A stretch of 49,915 nucleotides of DNA from Clostridium sp. AM30-24 (GTDB lineage Bacteria; Bacillota; Clostridia; Lachnospirales; Lachnospiraceae), in contig NZ_QUJB01000020.1 in NCBI RefSeq assembly GCF_003480435.1, positions 855-50,769 of the forward strand, in the 5' to 3' direction. Shown here piece by piece: positions 38,991 through 49,200 of the stretch. The notes below the pieces were generated by a model. That model had not been told where the DNA came from and ran no database searches. It saw only the letters and a list, made by a program, of their open reading frames with translations. The stretch's first letter is position 1. Each line of letters starts with the position of its first letter. The position numbers and the translations under genes were made by a program.

Positions 38991-40349
38991 TTATGATTTT
39001 AAGATATCCCGGATATCACCGAGACCGCGGTTTGTGGTCACGAGAATCACGGTATCCCCGACCGTGATCATATTCTGACCGCGGGGGGTGAGAATCTGAC
39101 CGTTGCGGTTGATGCAGCAGATCAGAAGGTTGTCCTTTAAGTTTAAGTCCATGAGCGGCACATTCGTGACAGCGGAATCCTCTTTGATGGAGAATTCCAG
39201 TGCTTCTGCACGGCCATCCAGGATCTTATACAGCGTTTCCACGTTGCAGCCGATGGTGTTCTGGCGGGCACGGACGTACTGTAGGATATAATCTGCCGTC
39301 AGGTACTTCGGGTAGATGATGCTGTCGATACCGAAGCTGTCGATCACGTCATCGAAGGCGATCTTATTGACCTTTGCGATGAGCTTTGCATTGGAGTGGA
39401 GCTTTCCGTAGAGGGCGAGGAAGATATTCTCCTCGTCAAGTCCGGTGAGGGCCACAAGGGAATCAGCGTAGGTCAGGCCTTCTTCCAGAAGAAGATCCCG
39501 ATCACTTCCGTCCCCGTTTATGATGTCAGCGCCTGGGATTACCTCGCTTAAGTAATCACAGCGCTCTTTCCGCTGCTCGATGATCCGGACGCGGAACCCG
39601 ATCTTTAAGAGGTCCTGGGCCAGGTAGTGGGCGATGGTGCCGCCGCCGATGATCAGGGAATTTTTTACGGATTTTGAGCGGAGACCGATCTTTTCAAAAA
39701 ACTGGGCTGTATTTTCAAGAGATCCCACGATAGAGAGGATATCCGTATCCTGAAGGACAAAGCTTCCGTTCGGGATCACGACCTCGGATCCGCGCTCAAC
39801 GGCACAGATCAGGACATCGCATTTTAACTGTCTCATGATATCCATGACAGTTTTTCCGCCGAACCCGATCTCTGGCTTTAAGCGGAAGCGGAGAAGCTCG
39901 ACACGTCCCTTTGCGAAGGTGTCAATCTTGATGGCGGACGGGAATTTTAAGAGCTTTAAGATCTCTCTGGCCGCCGTCAGCTCCGGGTTGATGATCATAG
40001 AGAGTCCGAGTTTTTCCTGAATGAAGCGGATCTCCTTATTATAGAGCGGGTTTCTTACGCGGGCGATGGTGTCACAGTGTCCGGTCTTCTTCGCCATCAG
40101 GCAGCAGAGGAGGTTTAATTCGTCCTCGCCGGTGACAGCGATAAAGAGGTCTGCGCTTTCCACTCCAGCCTCCTGCTGGATATTGAAGCTGGCGCCGTTT
40201 CCAACGATTCCCAGGGCGTCAAACTGGTTGGAAAGATGTTCCACTTTCTGCGGATTCATATCGACCATAACGAGATCGTGGCCCTCGGCGCTTAAGCGCT
40301 CCGCAAGGCTCACGCCGACTTTTCCGCAGCCGACAATGATGATCTTCAT
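38991..40349 (-). CDS. trkA: Trk system potassium transporter regulatory subunit TrkA
   Basis: 452 residues with a duplicated RCK layout: KIIIVGCGKVGVSLAERLSA (first Rossmann, GxGxxG), a TrkA_C domain near 150-220, NSLIIGGGTIAHYLAQDLLK (second Rossmann), and a second TrkA_C domain at the end (VTNVPLMDLNLKDNLLICCI). It binds NAD(H)/nucleotides and gates TrkH from the cytoplasm. RBS GAAAGGACCGG. Second gene of the methyltransferase-trkA-trkH operon, 24 bp after the methyltransferase. Confidence 0.95.
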   Translation of the reverse strand: MKIIIVGCGKVGVSLAERLSAEGHDLVMVDMNPQKVEHLSNQFDALGIVGNGASFNIQQEAGVESADLFIAVTGEDELNLLCCLMAKKTGHCDTIARVRNPLYNKEIRFIQEKLGLSMIINPELTAAREILKLLKFPSAIKIDTFAKGRVELLRFRLKPEIGFGGKTVMDIMRQLKCDVLICAVERGSEVVIPNGSFVLQDTDILSIVGSLENTAQFFEKIGLRSKSVKNSLIIGGGTIAHYLAQDLLKIGFRVRIIEQRKERCDYLSEVIPGADIINGDGSDRDLLLEEGLTYADSLVALTGLDEENIFLALYGKLHSNAKLIAKVNKIAFDDVIDSFGIDSIIYPKYLTADYILQYVRARQNTIGCNVETLYKILDGRAEALEFSIKEDSAVTNVPLMDLNLKDNLLICCINRNGQILTPRGQNMITVGDTVILVTTNRGLGDIRDILKS

Positions 40350-40373
40350 ATGTTTACCGGTCCTTTCAGTTAA

Positions 40374-41234
40374 TTACGCTTCCCAGCGTCCGGAAGCGCC
40401 GCATGGGAGTACGAGCCCGGAACCCGTAACGGGAAGTCCGATCTCTTCCGATCTCACGGTTCCGCCGAACTGCGGGACAACGGCTGTTCCGAGCATATAA
40501 GTCAGCACCGCCGGGGCGAGACCGGTTGTGTAGGAGTTGATCAGGTAGAATAACGGCTTGTCGGAGAGGAGCTTTGCGCACAGCTTTACTAACGGGTAGA
40601 TTGCGTCCTCGATCTTCCAGATCTCGCCCTTCGGGCCTCTTCCATAGGAAGGCGGATCCATGATGATCGCGTCGTAGTGGTTTCCACGGCGGATCTCACG
40701 CTCTACGAATTTTACGCAATCATCCACGATCCAGCGGATCGGCGCGTCCTCAAGGCCGCTGGACTTCGCGTTCTCCTTTGCCCAGGCGACCATGCCCTTG
40801 GAGGCGTCAACGTGGGTCACGGAAGCTCCGGCTTTCGCGGCTGCCAGTGTCGCTCCGCCGGTGTAGGCGAAGAGGTTTAAGACTTTGACCGGGCGTCCCG
40901 CGTTTTTGATCTTTTCGCCAAACCAGTCCCAGTTTGCCGCCTGTTCCGGGAAAAGACCGGTATGCTTAAAGCTGAAGGGCTTTAACTGGAAGGTCAGGCC
41001 TTTGTAGTTGATGCTCCACTGCTCCGGGAGACTGAAGAATTCCCACTCGCCGCCGCCTTTTGAGCTTCTGTGGTAGTGGCCGTTCATCTTTCTCCACTGT
41101 GGTGCCTTTTTATCGGTATCCCAGATAACCTGGGGATCCGGACGGACCAGAATATATTTTCCCCAACGCTCCAGCTTTTCACCGCCGGAACAGTCGATGA
41201 CTTCATAGTCCTTCCATCCATCTGCTATCCACAT
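40374..41234 (-). CDS. Class I SAM-dependent methyltransferase, RlmI/RlmK-like
   Basis: 286 residues. Motif I is V-L-N-L-F-A-Y-T-G-G-A (118-128), binding S-adenosylmethionine, and the catalytic-type D193-P-P-S-Y-G is followed by RGPKGEIW. The N-terminal part (WGKYILVRPDPQVIWDT) is a small beta domain without a PUA domain. Such proteins methylate rRNA or related substrates; the exact target is unknown. Own consensus promoter 75 bp upstream; it heads the operon that also holds trkA and trkH. This gives a link of ribosome modification with potassium uptake in position only. Confidence 0.88.
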   Translation of the reverse strand: MWIADGWKDYEVIDCSGGEKLERWGKYILVRPDPQVIWDTDKKAPQWRKMNGHYHRSSKGGGEWEFFSLPEQWSINYKGLTFQLKPFSFKHTGLFPEQAANWDWFGEKIKNAGRPVKVLNLFAYTGGATLAAAKAGASVTHVDASKGMVAWAKENAKSSGLEDAPIRWIVDDCVKFVEREIRRGNHYDAIIMDPPSYGRGPKGEIWKIEDAIYPLVKLCAKLLSDKPLFYLINSYTTGLAPAVLTYMLGTAVVPQFGGTVRSEEIGLPVTGSGLVLPCGASGRWEA

Positions 41235-41310
41235 AATTGTATTCCATCTCTTTCTTTAGACTTTTTTTGCGTAAAAACGGATCAGGGGCATAAAATGCCT
41301 ATGATATACC

Positions 41311-41339
41311 AGTATAATAGATTCGGGGGATACTGTCAA
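41311..41339 (-). promoter_or_regulatory. Promoter of methyltransferase-trkA-trkH operon
   Basis: On the minus strand TTGACA (41339-41334), 17-bp spacer, TATACT (41316-41311). Confidence 0.82.
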
Positions 41340-41468
41340 ATAGGAGTGGGGATGGAATGCGGGATGTTGGCGGAAATATGGGGAACATGAATGGAAAATG
41401 TGTCTTTCTGTGGCGGGAATGCGGCAGAACTGTGGTGGGGACTTAAGAGAATTGACAGGTATTTTCTG

Positions 41469-41497
41469 TTGAATAATCAGGGAGTTACTGGTAAAAT
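41469..41497 (+). promoter_or_regulatory. Promoter of the wall-binding protein gene
   Basis: TTGAAT (41469-41474), 17-bp spacer, TAAAAT (41492-41497), leaving a leader of about 120 nt. Confidence 0.55.
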
Positions 41498-41623
41498 AAA
41501 ATCAGATGTATTGCGAAATGAAAAATACGGCCGGAAGGCAGAAATCCCATCGGCGAAGCTGATCCGGAATGGATGTTGGCGATAGTTATGCGCCTTTTGG
41601 GGTACAGGAAGGAGACGGAGCGA

Positions 41624-43033
41624 GTGAAGAAAAAAGGGTTAAGAATACTGGCAGCAGCGGCGGTCCTGACTTTCGGATGTCTGACGATGAACGCCTACGC
41701 AGCGGAAGGCTGGGCGCTTTCCAATAATATATGGACGTATCTTGATAAAAATGGAAACCGCGTGACGAATGAGTGGAAAAAGGGCGCGGACAATCTCTGG
41801 AGATATTTAAACAACAGCGGTGAAATGGCGGTCAACAGCTGGGCCGACAACGATTACTATGTGGATGCTAACGGAATCATGGTGGCGGATAAGTGGATGC
41901 AGATCGCGTCTCCGTACAGCAGAGACAGTCAGACCTACTGGTTTTACTTCGGTTCCAGCGGAAAAGTCACAAAGGACACCTGGAAGAAGATCGATGGAAA
42001 AAGTTATTACTTTGACACTGACGGAATCATGCAGACCGGCTGGACCGAAGATGGGGATTACTATTTAAGCTCCAGCGGAGCGATGGTGACAGGATGGCGA
42101 TATCTGGAGCCAAAGGACGAGGACAGCAGCCTTTACGGACCGGAAAGCGATGATGGAAAGTACTGGTTCTATTTTTCCGCAAGCGGAAAGAAGCAGAGCC
42201 CGTCGACCAGCGATGACGGCGGAGAGTATAAGGTAACAAAGATCGATGGAAAATACTATTGCTTTGACGCAGACGGACGGATGCGCACCGGCTGGGTGTA
42301 TTTAGACGGTGATCCGGAAAATTCAAGTAAGAGTTCGATTGCGGACTGGAGATATTTCGCGGAGAGCGGGATCCAGAACGCTACAGTCGGCGCGGCGATC
42401 CCCGGCTGGCTTTCCTTAAACCCGCCGGAACAGCTTCAGGACAATGTGGATGAGCCGGTGGTATGGTATTATTTTGATAAAAACGGCGAGCCAAAGACCG
42501 GACCGGAAGACGGAAAAGCGTCCACGAGCGATTTTGTCCGCATCAATGGAAAGACGTATCTCTTCGACCAGAAAGGAAATCCGGTCAAAGGATTAAAGAA
42601 GGTACGGATCGGATCGACCAGCGAATATACGTCCTACTACTTTGATGAGTCATCCAGAACCTCAGTAAAAGGAAAAATGACCGTCGAGGAAGGCGATGGA
42701 AATAAGACCACGTTTTATTTCAATGAAGGGACCTATGCGGGCCGCGGAACAAACGGCGTGAAGAACGGATACCTTTATTATATGGGAAAACTTCAGCAGG
42801 CAGACAGTTCCAGCCGTTATGCGCTGATCAGCATTCCGAATGGAAACGGCAGTTATCAGACGTATGTGGTAAACAGCTCCGGACGTATCTCCAAGAATAC
42901 GACGGTAAAGGACCGCGATGGAAACAAATATAAAGTTAATTCCAGCGGGATTCTGACGCATATCAATGACGAGGCAGCAAGCTCCACGGAAGATTACGGC
43001 GAGCCGACTGAGCCGGTATTTGAGAATGACTGA
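41624..43033 (+). CDS. Secreted cell-wall-binding repeat protein
   Basis: 469 residues from a GTG at 41624 with GGAAGGAGA 9 bp upstream; the in-frame ATG at 41573 would add 17 residues before the signal peptide. Signal peptide 1-26 (KKKG, hydrophobic core, AYA cleavage). The mature protein is an almost continuous array of about 20-residue aromatic repeats of the type W-x-Y-F/L-D-x-x-G-x-x-x-x-x-W, for example NIWTYLDKNGNRVTNEWKKG and KSYYFDTDGIMQTGWTEDG. These choline/glucan-binding-like repeats attach proteins to the wall or to polysaccharides. No enzymatic domain is seen. It precedes a second, giant protein with related C-terminal repeats. Confidence 0.9.
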   Translation: MKKKGLRILAAAAVLTFGCLTMNAYAAEGWALSNNIWTYLDKNGNRVTNEWKKGADNLWRYLNNSGEMAVNSWADNDYYVDANGIMVADKWMQIASPYSRDSQTYWFYFGSSGKVTKDTWKKIDGKSYYFDTDGIMQTGWTEDGDYYLSSSGAMVTGWRYLEPKDEDSSLYGPESDDGKYWFYFSASGKKQSPSTSDDGGEYKVTKIDGKYYCFDADGRMRTGWVYLDGDPENSSKSSIADWRYFAESGIQNATVGAAIPGWLSLNPPEQLQDNVDEPVVWYYFDKNGEPKTGPEDGKASTSDFVRINGKTYLFDQKGNPVKGLKKVRIGSTSEYTSYYFDESSRTSVKGKMTVEEGDGNKTTFYFNEGTYAGRGTNGVKNGYLYYMGKLQQADSSSRYALISIPNGNGSYQTYVVNSSGRISKNTTVKDRDGNKYKVNSSGILTHINDEAASSTEDYGEPTEPVFEND

Positions 43034-43067
43034 TATGGATCCAGGATAAATGATAAAGGATTTTTTG

Positions 43068-43105
43068 AAGGACCAGGGGCAGAGATGTTCCTGGTCTTTT
43101 CTTTT
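43068..43105 (+). terminator. Rho-independent terminator after wall-binding gene
   Basis: GACCAGG (43071-43077) with CCTGGTC (43090-43096), then TTTTCTTTT. Confidence 0.82.
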
Positions 43106-43144
43106 GCATTTCGTGCAGAATTTTGACATCTTGTGTCGAACCGA

Positions 43145-43174
43145 TTGACACGCCTTATTTTCTAATGATATTCT
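43145..43174 (+). promoter_or_regulatory. Promoter of the giant surface protein gene
   Basis: TTGACA (43145-43150), 18-bp spacer, TATTCT (43169-43174), 38 bp before the start codon. Confidence 0.55.
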
Positions 43175-43212
43175 GGCGACAGAGACTTGAAGATAAGAGG
43201 GAGGCGGATCGC

Positions 43213-46200
43213 ATGAGATATAATTTTAGAAGATGGATGGCAGGATTATTGACGGCAGTGATGGTGGGATCCACGATCATATCACCAGTGTATGCGGAAT
43301 CAGCTATGATTCGACCGGATACTGATTTTGAAGTATATACGGCGAGTGATGCAGTGAAGGAGAAAGCGACACAGTCAGACACGGTGAGAAAACCGCAGAG
43401 GGCGAAAAAAGATGAATTATTGAAGCTTAAGGCATCGGACTCCAATGCGCTTCTCAGGACATTGAGTGCCGAAGCAGAGTATGATCTGAAGAATGGGGAA
43501 GTGACCATTGATAAGAACGGCGATTACACGATCAGCGGCACATATGAAACGACGACTGGAATGGATCATGTGATCACGGTGAAGAAGAATGTTTATGCGA
43601 CGATCACTTTAAAGGGTGTGTCAATTGGAACCGCAAATGCGAATACAGTTCATATGTCCTGTATTGAACTTGAAGAGGGAGCGGATGTGACGCTGGTTCT
43701 CTCCGGAAAGAATAACCTGTATACAGTCAGCAACTCCGGCGCGGCGATCCATGTGCCGGAAGGAAGCAGCCTGACGATCCGGGCAGGATCTGATCAGGAT
43801 GTCCTGTATTCGTTTGCGCGCGCTTATGGAGCTGGAATCGGAGGAAACAGCGGAGAGGGACATGGCAAGATCACGATTGAAAGCGGAACAGTGGCAGCTT
43901 GTTCTGGAATGAGGCTGACAGATAAAGGACCGGAAAAAGGAACGGAATCGGACAGTGGAGCCGGAATCGGATCTGGTTCGAAGGGAATTGGCGGTGGTGT
44001 GATTACAATCGCTGGTGGATCTGTTTATGCCGTAGCATCTGTTGGAGCTGGAATCGGTGGTGGATATAAGGGAACATCGGGAACTGTTGTGATTTCCGGC
44101 GGAGATGTAGAGGCACGGGGCGGAGAGTATAACCGTAGCGTGAATGCTGTTGCAATCGGTCCAGAGATGGTCGATGGTAAGAATAATAGTTTTACATTGA
44201 AAGCCAGTGGAAAAGAAAAAGCAACGGCAGAATTCCGTGGAGTTGATCAAACCAAAACATACACGGTCGATATTGGAAAGGAGCAGACCATCAACTATCC
44301 GGGAAGCCGTGTGGTGATCAAGTATGGAGAACAGACACGAAATGGGAAGCTTACCGTTACTCCAAAAGAAGGTGTTACCTATTCTGGAAACGGAAGAGTT
44401 GAGATCGCCGGAGCTGGTCCATATACAGTTACAATGGCAGATTCTGGGACAGCGACAAGGGAATTTATTAAGATCAAGAGCAGCTGTACCGTTACATTGA
44501 AACAGCTCAATATTTATCCGAATGCACAGAAGGTTCCTGCAATTGATATCGATGCGGGACTTAAAAAGGTGACCTTAAAGCTGGAAGGCAGAAATATTCT
44601 TAAGGGCGCTGAGCTTGCGGCGGCGATCGATAATCATGGGACTCCGCTGGAGATAACAGGAAGCGGAAGTCTGGATGCCACAGCCGGCTCCGGGTCTGCG
44701 GCGATCGGTGGCAGCTGCCATGTAACTTCTGTGCCGGTAGGCAAAAATATTACGATCTCCGGCGGTGATCTGACCCTGTGGTCAAATGGAGAGGGAACCT
44801 GTCTGGGAGCTGGTGCTGCCAGCAGCAGAAGTACGGGGAGTGCAGATAACCTGGTCATTTCCGGTGGAAATGTAAACCTGATCAAGAGCGGGGGCGGTTA
44901 TTGTATTGGATCGACAGACGTTTATGTTGATTCGGAACCGAATATCCGGATCACAGGAGGAAATGTCACAGCGACGGTGTCCGGGGACCCAGGAAAAATC
45001 TGTCAGAGTCCTATCACGATAGCGCCTGAAAATGGAAAAACAGCGACACTGTATACAGGAAACTCAGCTCCGGGAAGCGCGGCTCTCGGGCTGCGCGGGG
45101 AAGGAAAATATGGGCCCGCGTCAGAGAAGTATATGCGTGTAAAGTTTGGAACACCGCATAAGCTTACTGTTACGGGAGGAACGATCAGCTCAACAGAGTC
45201 CGAATTTGCGGAAGGTGAGAAAGTGCCGGTCAGCGCGAGTGCCGAGATCACGGATGGAGCCGGAGGAACCTTGTATTTTGCAGGATGGACGGTTAAAAAA
45301 GGAAGCGGAACGTTCGCGGATCCTTTGTCTTCCGGAACAACATTTACGATGTCCGATGTGGATACAGAGATCAAGGCGAACTATACAGGTGGATATTCTG
45401 TTACAGTTGCTGACGGAACCATCACCCCGGGACAGGAAAACTATGCGCCGGGCAGCACTGTCACGATCACAGCGAAAGATAGATCCTCGGAAAAATTATG
45501 TTTCGATCGCTGGGAGATCACGAACGGAAACGGAGAATTCTTAAACGGAACGGCCAGTCAGAAAACGGCACAGCTTAAAGTAAACAGCAGCCTGTCCGTA
45601 AAGGCGGTCTATGTTTCCGGGCACAGCCTCACGGTAAATAATGGAACTGGAAGCGGAGCTTATAGAACTGGGGATATAATCGAGATCACGGCATCTCTAC
45701 CGGCGGGATCAGAATTTTCGTCATGGACGCTGGATTCTGGCTCAGGAACCTTTGAAAACTTCTACAGCAGCACGACAAGATTTACGATCGGATCAGAAGA
45801 TGCTGTGGTTACAGCCCAGTATAAGGGCGAAGGACTCACCGGTGACTTCATCGTGAGCGGTGGAATCCTGGGAACAGATTATAAATATGAGAACGAAATA
45901 CTGACCATAACGGGCAGCGGAAAATACGAGATCTCCCTGAAAGAGGGCATTGAGACGACTGGAAATCAGATCACGGTTCAGGGCGGAAAACCTGTAATTA
46001 CGCTCCATAGCGTAAAAGTGAATGGAGACTATGCGCTCAGGATCAGGAATGAAGCAAATGTGACGTTGATTCTGGATGGGGAAAACTCCATGTGTTCCAA
46101 AGAATCGAACTGTGTGTATGTGTCGGACAATTCTTATCTCACGATCACGAGCATTCAGGGGGATGGAAGCTCTGCGGGAACACTGCGTGCAGAAGGAAAT

Positions 46201-49200
46201 AAGTCTGGCGGGATCAATCATGCCGGAATCAGAGGCGGTTCCATTACTGTAAAAGGCGGAACAGTTATCGCTAAAGGTGAATATGGAGCGGCAGGAATCG
46301 GCGGAGACGCAGGGAGGAGTACAAATGATAATTTCTCCATCTCAATTGAAGGAGGTACCGTGGAAGCTGACGGCGGCTGGGGAGGTGCCGGCATCGGAAG
46401 CGCAAACCAGGCAGGCGGAAATGTCAATATCAGTATTTCCGGCGGAACCGTAAAGGCTGTTGGAGGCCAGGGCTCTGCCGGCATCGGAATCGGATATAAT
46501 AGCTGGGCGAAGAGCAGGATAACGATCACCGGCGGAAGGACAGAAGGAAAGGGAGGAAACAGGGGCTATGGCGAAAATACGACCAGCGGTGTCGGGGCAG
46601 GCTCAAAAAATGATGATGTGGAGTTTTTTATTGATGAGAAAGCGCTGATCATGCACGGACTGAGTTCCGCAGATGAGAATGTTACAGCGCAGGAGATCAA
46701 TCAGAAGACCACAAGGATGGGACGCTGCGCGGTCATTTATTTTCAGGCCGATGAGAGCGGAGAGGCCGCTTCGATCTCACTGACGCCGGAGACGGAGGTA
46801 ATGTATCCTGGAAGTTCAAAACAGTTTACCGCAGCTGTTAAAGGAGCAAAAGATCCGACGGTGGACTGGCGTGTATCCGGAAATACCAGCAGCGATACAA
46901 AGATCAGTTCGCTGGGAATCCTGACGGTGGGTGCGGATGAGAAAGCGGAAACGCTCAGCGTGACAGCGAGCTTAAGGTCATATAATAAAACTGCATCCGC
47001 CAAGGTAACAGTGAAACAGATCCAGACAGGTCTTGCGGTTACTTCAGAAGAAATTGAAGTTGGAGATTCTGTTTCGGCTGTGATGACGGTTCCGGAAGGA
47101 ATGAGTGGACAGATCCGGTTTTATGTAGATAAAGCCGCGGTGGGAAGTCCGATCACATCAACGGGAGGCAAAACATCGTTTCCGATCGGAAAAGAACTTC
47201 TCCCGCTGGGAACACATGAGATCTATGCGGAATATTACGGAAACGGATTCCGGGTCAAGAGTGGACAGATCTCAGTGGCTGTAAAAAAACGTAATCCACA
47301 GATTGTAAAATGGCCGGAAGCTATAAGGGAGATCCATTATGGTCAACAGGCATCAAATGCCGGACTGCAGGGCGGAAAATCTGGAGCTATATCTGGAGAC
47401 TTTGGTTTTGATGTCGCATGGCCGGAAGTGGGAACAGATGAAGCTCTGTGCCACTTTACGCCAAAGCCAGAGTACCGCGATACATATGAGACGATCTACA
47501 ATAAAATTAAGATTAAAGTTTTGCCGGCAACTCCGAGAGTCGAGGAGGATCCTGCGGTAAATATTCAGTATGGACAGTCCCTGAAAGATGCGGTGATCTC
47601 TGGAGGAAAGGTGATCAATCCAAATTATATATCAGGGCAGAAGAAGATGATTGTGGATGGAAAATGGGGCTTTAAGGATCCAGATTCTGTACTTTATCCA
47701 GATACATCCTGCGCAGTAGTATTTACCCCGGAGGATACGAAAAACTACACGGGAGCGACTGAAAAAGAAGTTTCGGTTACTGTTTCGGCGGCAAAACCAG
47801 ATCTCACTATGGAGCTTGACCGGGAGACGCAGGTTGCAGGAAAGCGGATAACTGTTTCGGCAAAAGCGAAAAATGCGTTTTCTCCTGCACTTGAGGATGT
47901 ACCGGAGATCCGAATTTCTTATCAGATCGGGGATGGAGCTGAGCAGACTGCTTCAGGAAATGAGATCCAGATCCCTATTGGGACCGCTGTCGGGACGATC
48001 ATCACGATCACGGCGAAAACAGCTGCTGTTGATGGCAGATATATTGAAACTTCCGAGACAAAAACGGTGACAGTGGCAGACAAAACGATCGTGGATAAGC
48101 AGATATCTGTGACGGTACCTGATGTGGAATATGGCAGCTCACCAGTTCCGGAGGGAACATTTGCGGGAAATGTGGATGGAGATGAGACATGGGCTTACAC
48201 GTACAGTGTGGATGGTGGAAATACATGGAGTACGGAAGCACCGAAAACAGTGGGAAGTTATCTTGTAAAAGCTTTTTATGAGGATGACTCACAGAAAGGA
48301 GAGAATATTTCTTCCTGGAATATTATTCCCAAAACGGTGATTGTGGCGGGCATTGTACTGGAGGAAAAAATCTATGACGGAAGAACTGACGTGAATGTGA
48401 GATCAGTAAGCTTTGGCGGTCTTGCAAACGGAGATACTCTGGAGTCAAAGGATTATTCTGCAGCAGCAGAATTTGAAGATGCAAATGCGGGAACAGATAA
48501 AAAAGCTTTTGTAGAGGTTTCCTTATCCGATACGGAAAATGCAAAGAATTACGTTCTGGATCAAGCAGGAAAGTTCATTCTCGATGGACAGAGAATCAAA
48601 AAAGCCGAAGCGCCCTCTGTTCCGGAGATCTCTGAGGCGTACAGCTATGGAATAAGCGGAGAGCAGGAGATCGTTCTTTCCGGATTCTCGGAAGACTGTG
48701 GAGAGATTTCTGGCGGAAATGCCGATATTATATCTGATGAGTCCGGCATCCTGGAAGAGAAAATTGCCGTAGAGGGGACGCAGTTAAAATTCGCGCTGAA
48801 GAAGAATGACAGATCACAGATCGGAGCATCAGCAGTGATCCGGGTCAGTGGCGTTCTTACGGAAAACTATGAGATACCGGATATTCAGGTCGTAATCTCT
48901 CTGAATGACAAGAATGAGCAGCATCCGATTGCGGGAACGATTACGTTCCAGCTGAATGGTGATGAAAAAACATTCACAGCTGAGATCGGGGCTGTTGAGG
49001 GCGCAGAGTACAGTTTTGACGGTACCACCTGGTCAGACAACAACCGGAAAGATGACTGCCAGCCAGGTACCCTGTATCACGGATGGATCCGTCTGAAGGA
49101 GACGGAGACAGAAAATGCGGGACCTGCGGCGGAGGTTTCCGGAAGAACTCCGAAACTGGCAGAAAAGCCGCCTGTGGACGGACCGGAGAAGCCCGGAGAT

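Larger units (their letters stand above)
41235..41623. other. Divergent region between methyltransferase and wall-binding protein genes
   Basis: 389 bp. It holds one minus-strand and one plus-strand promoter (listed separately) about 130 bp apart. ATCGGC-GAA-GCTGAT near 41550 can form a small hairpin in the wall-protein leader. Short frames here, such as 41391-41585, lack ribosome binding sites. Nothing else recognised. Confidence 0.5.
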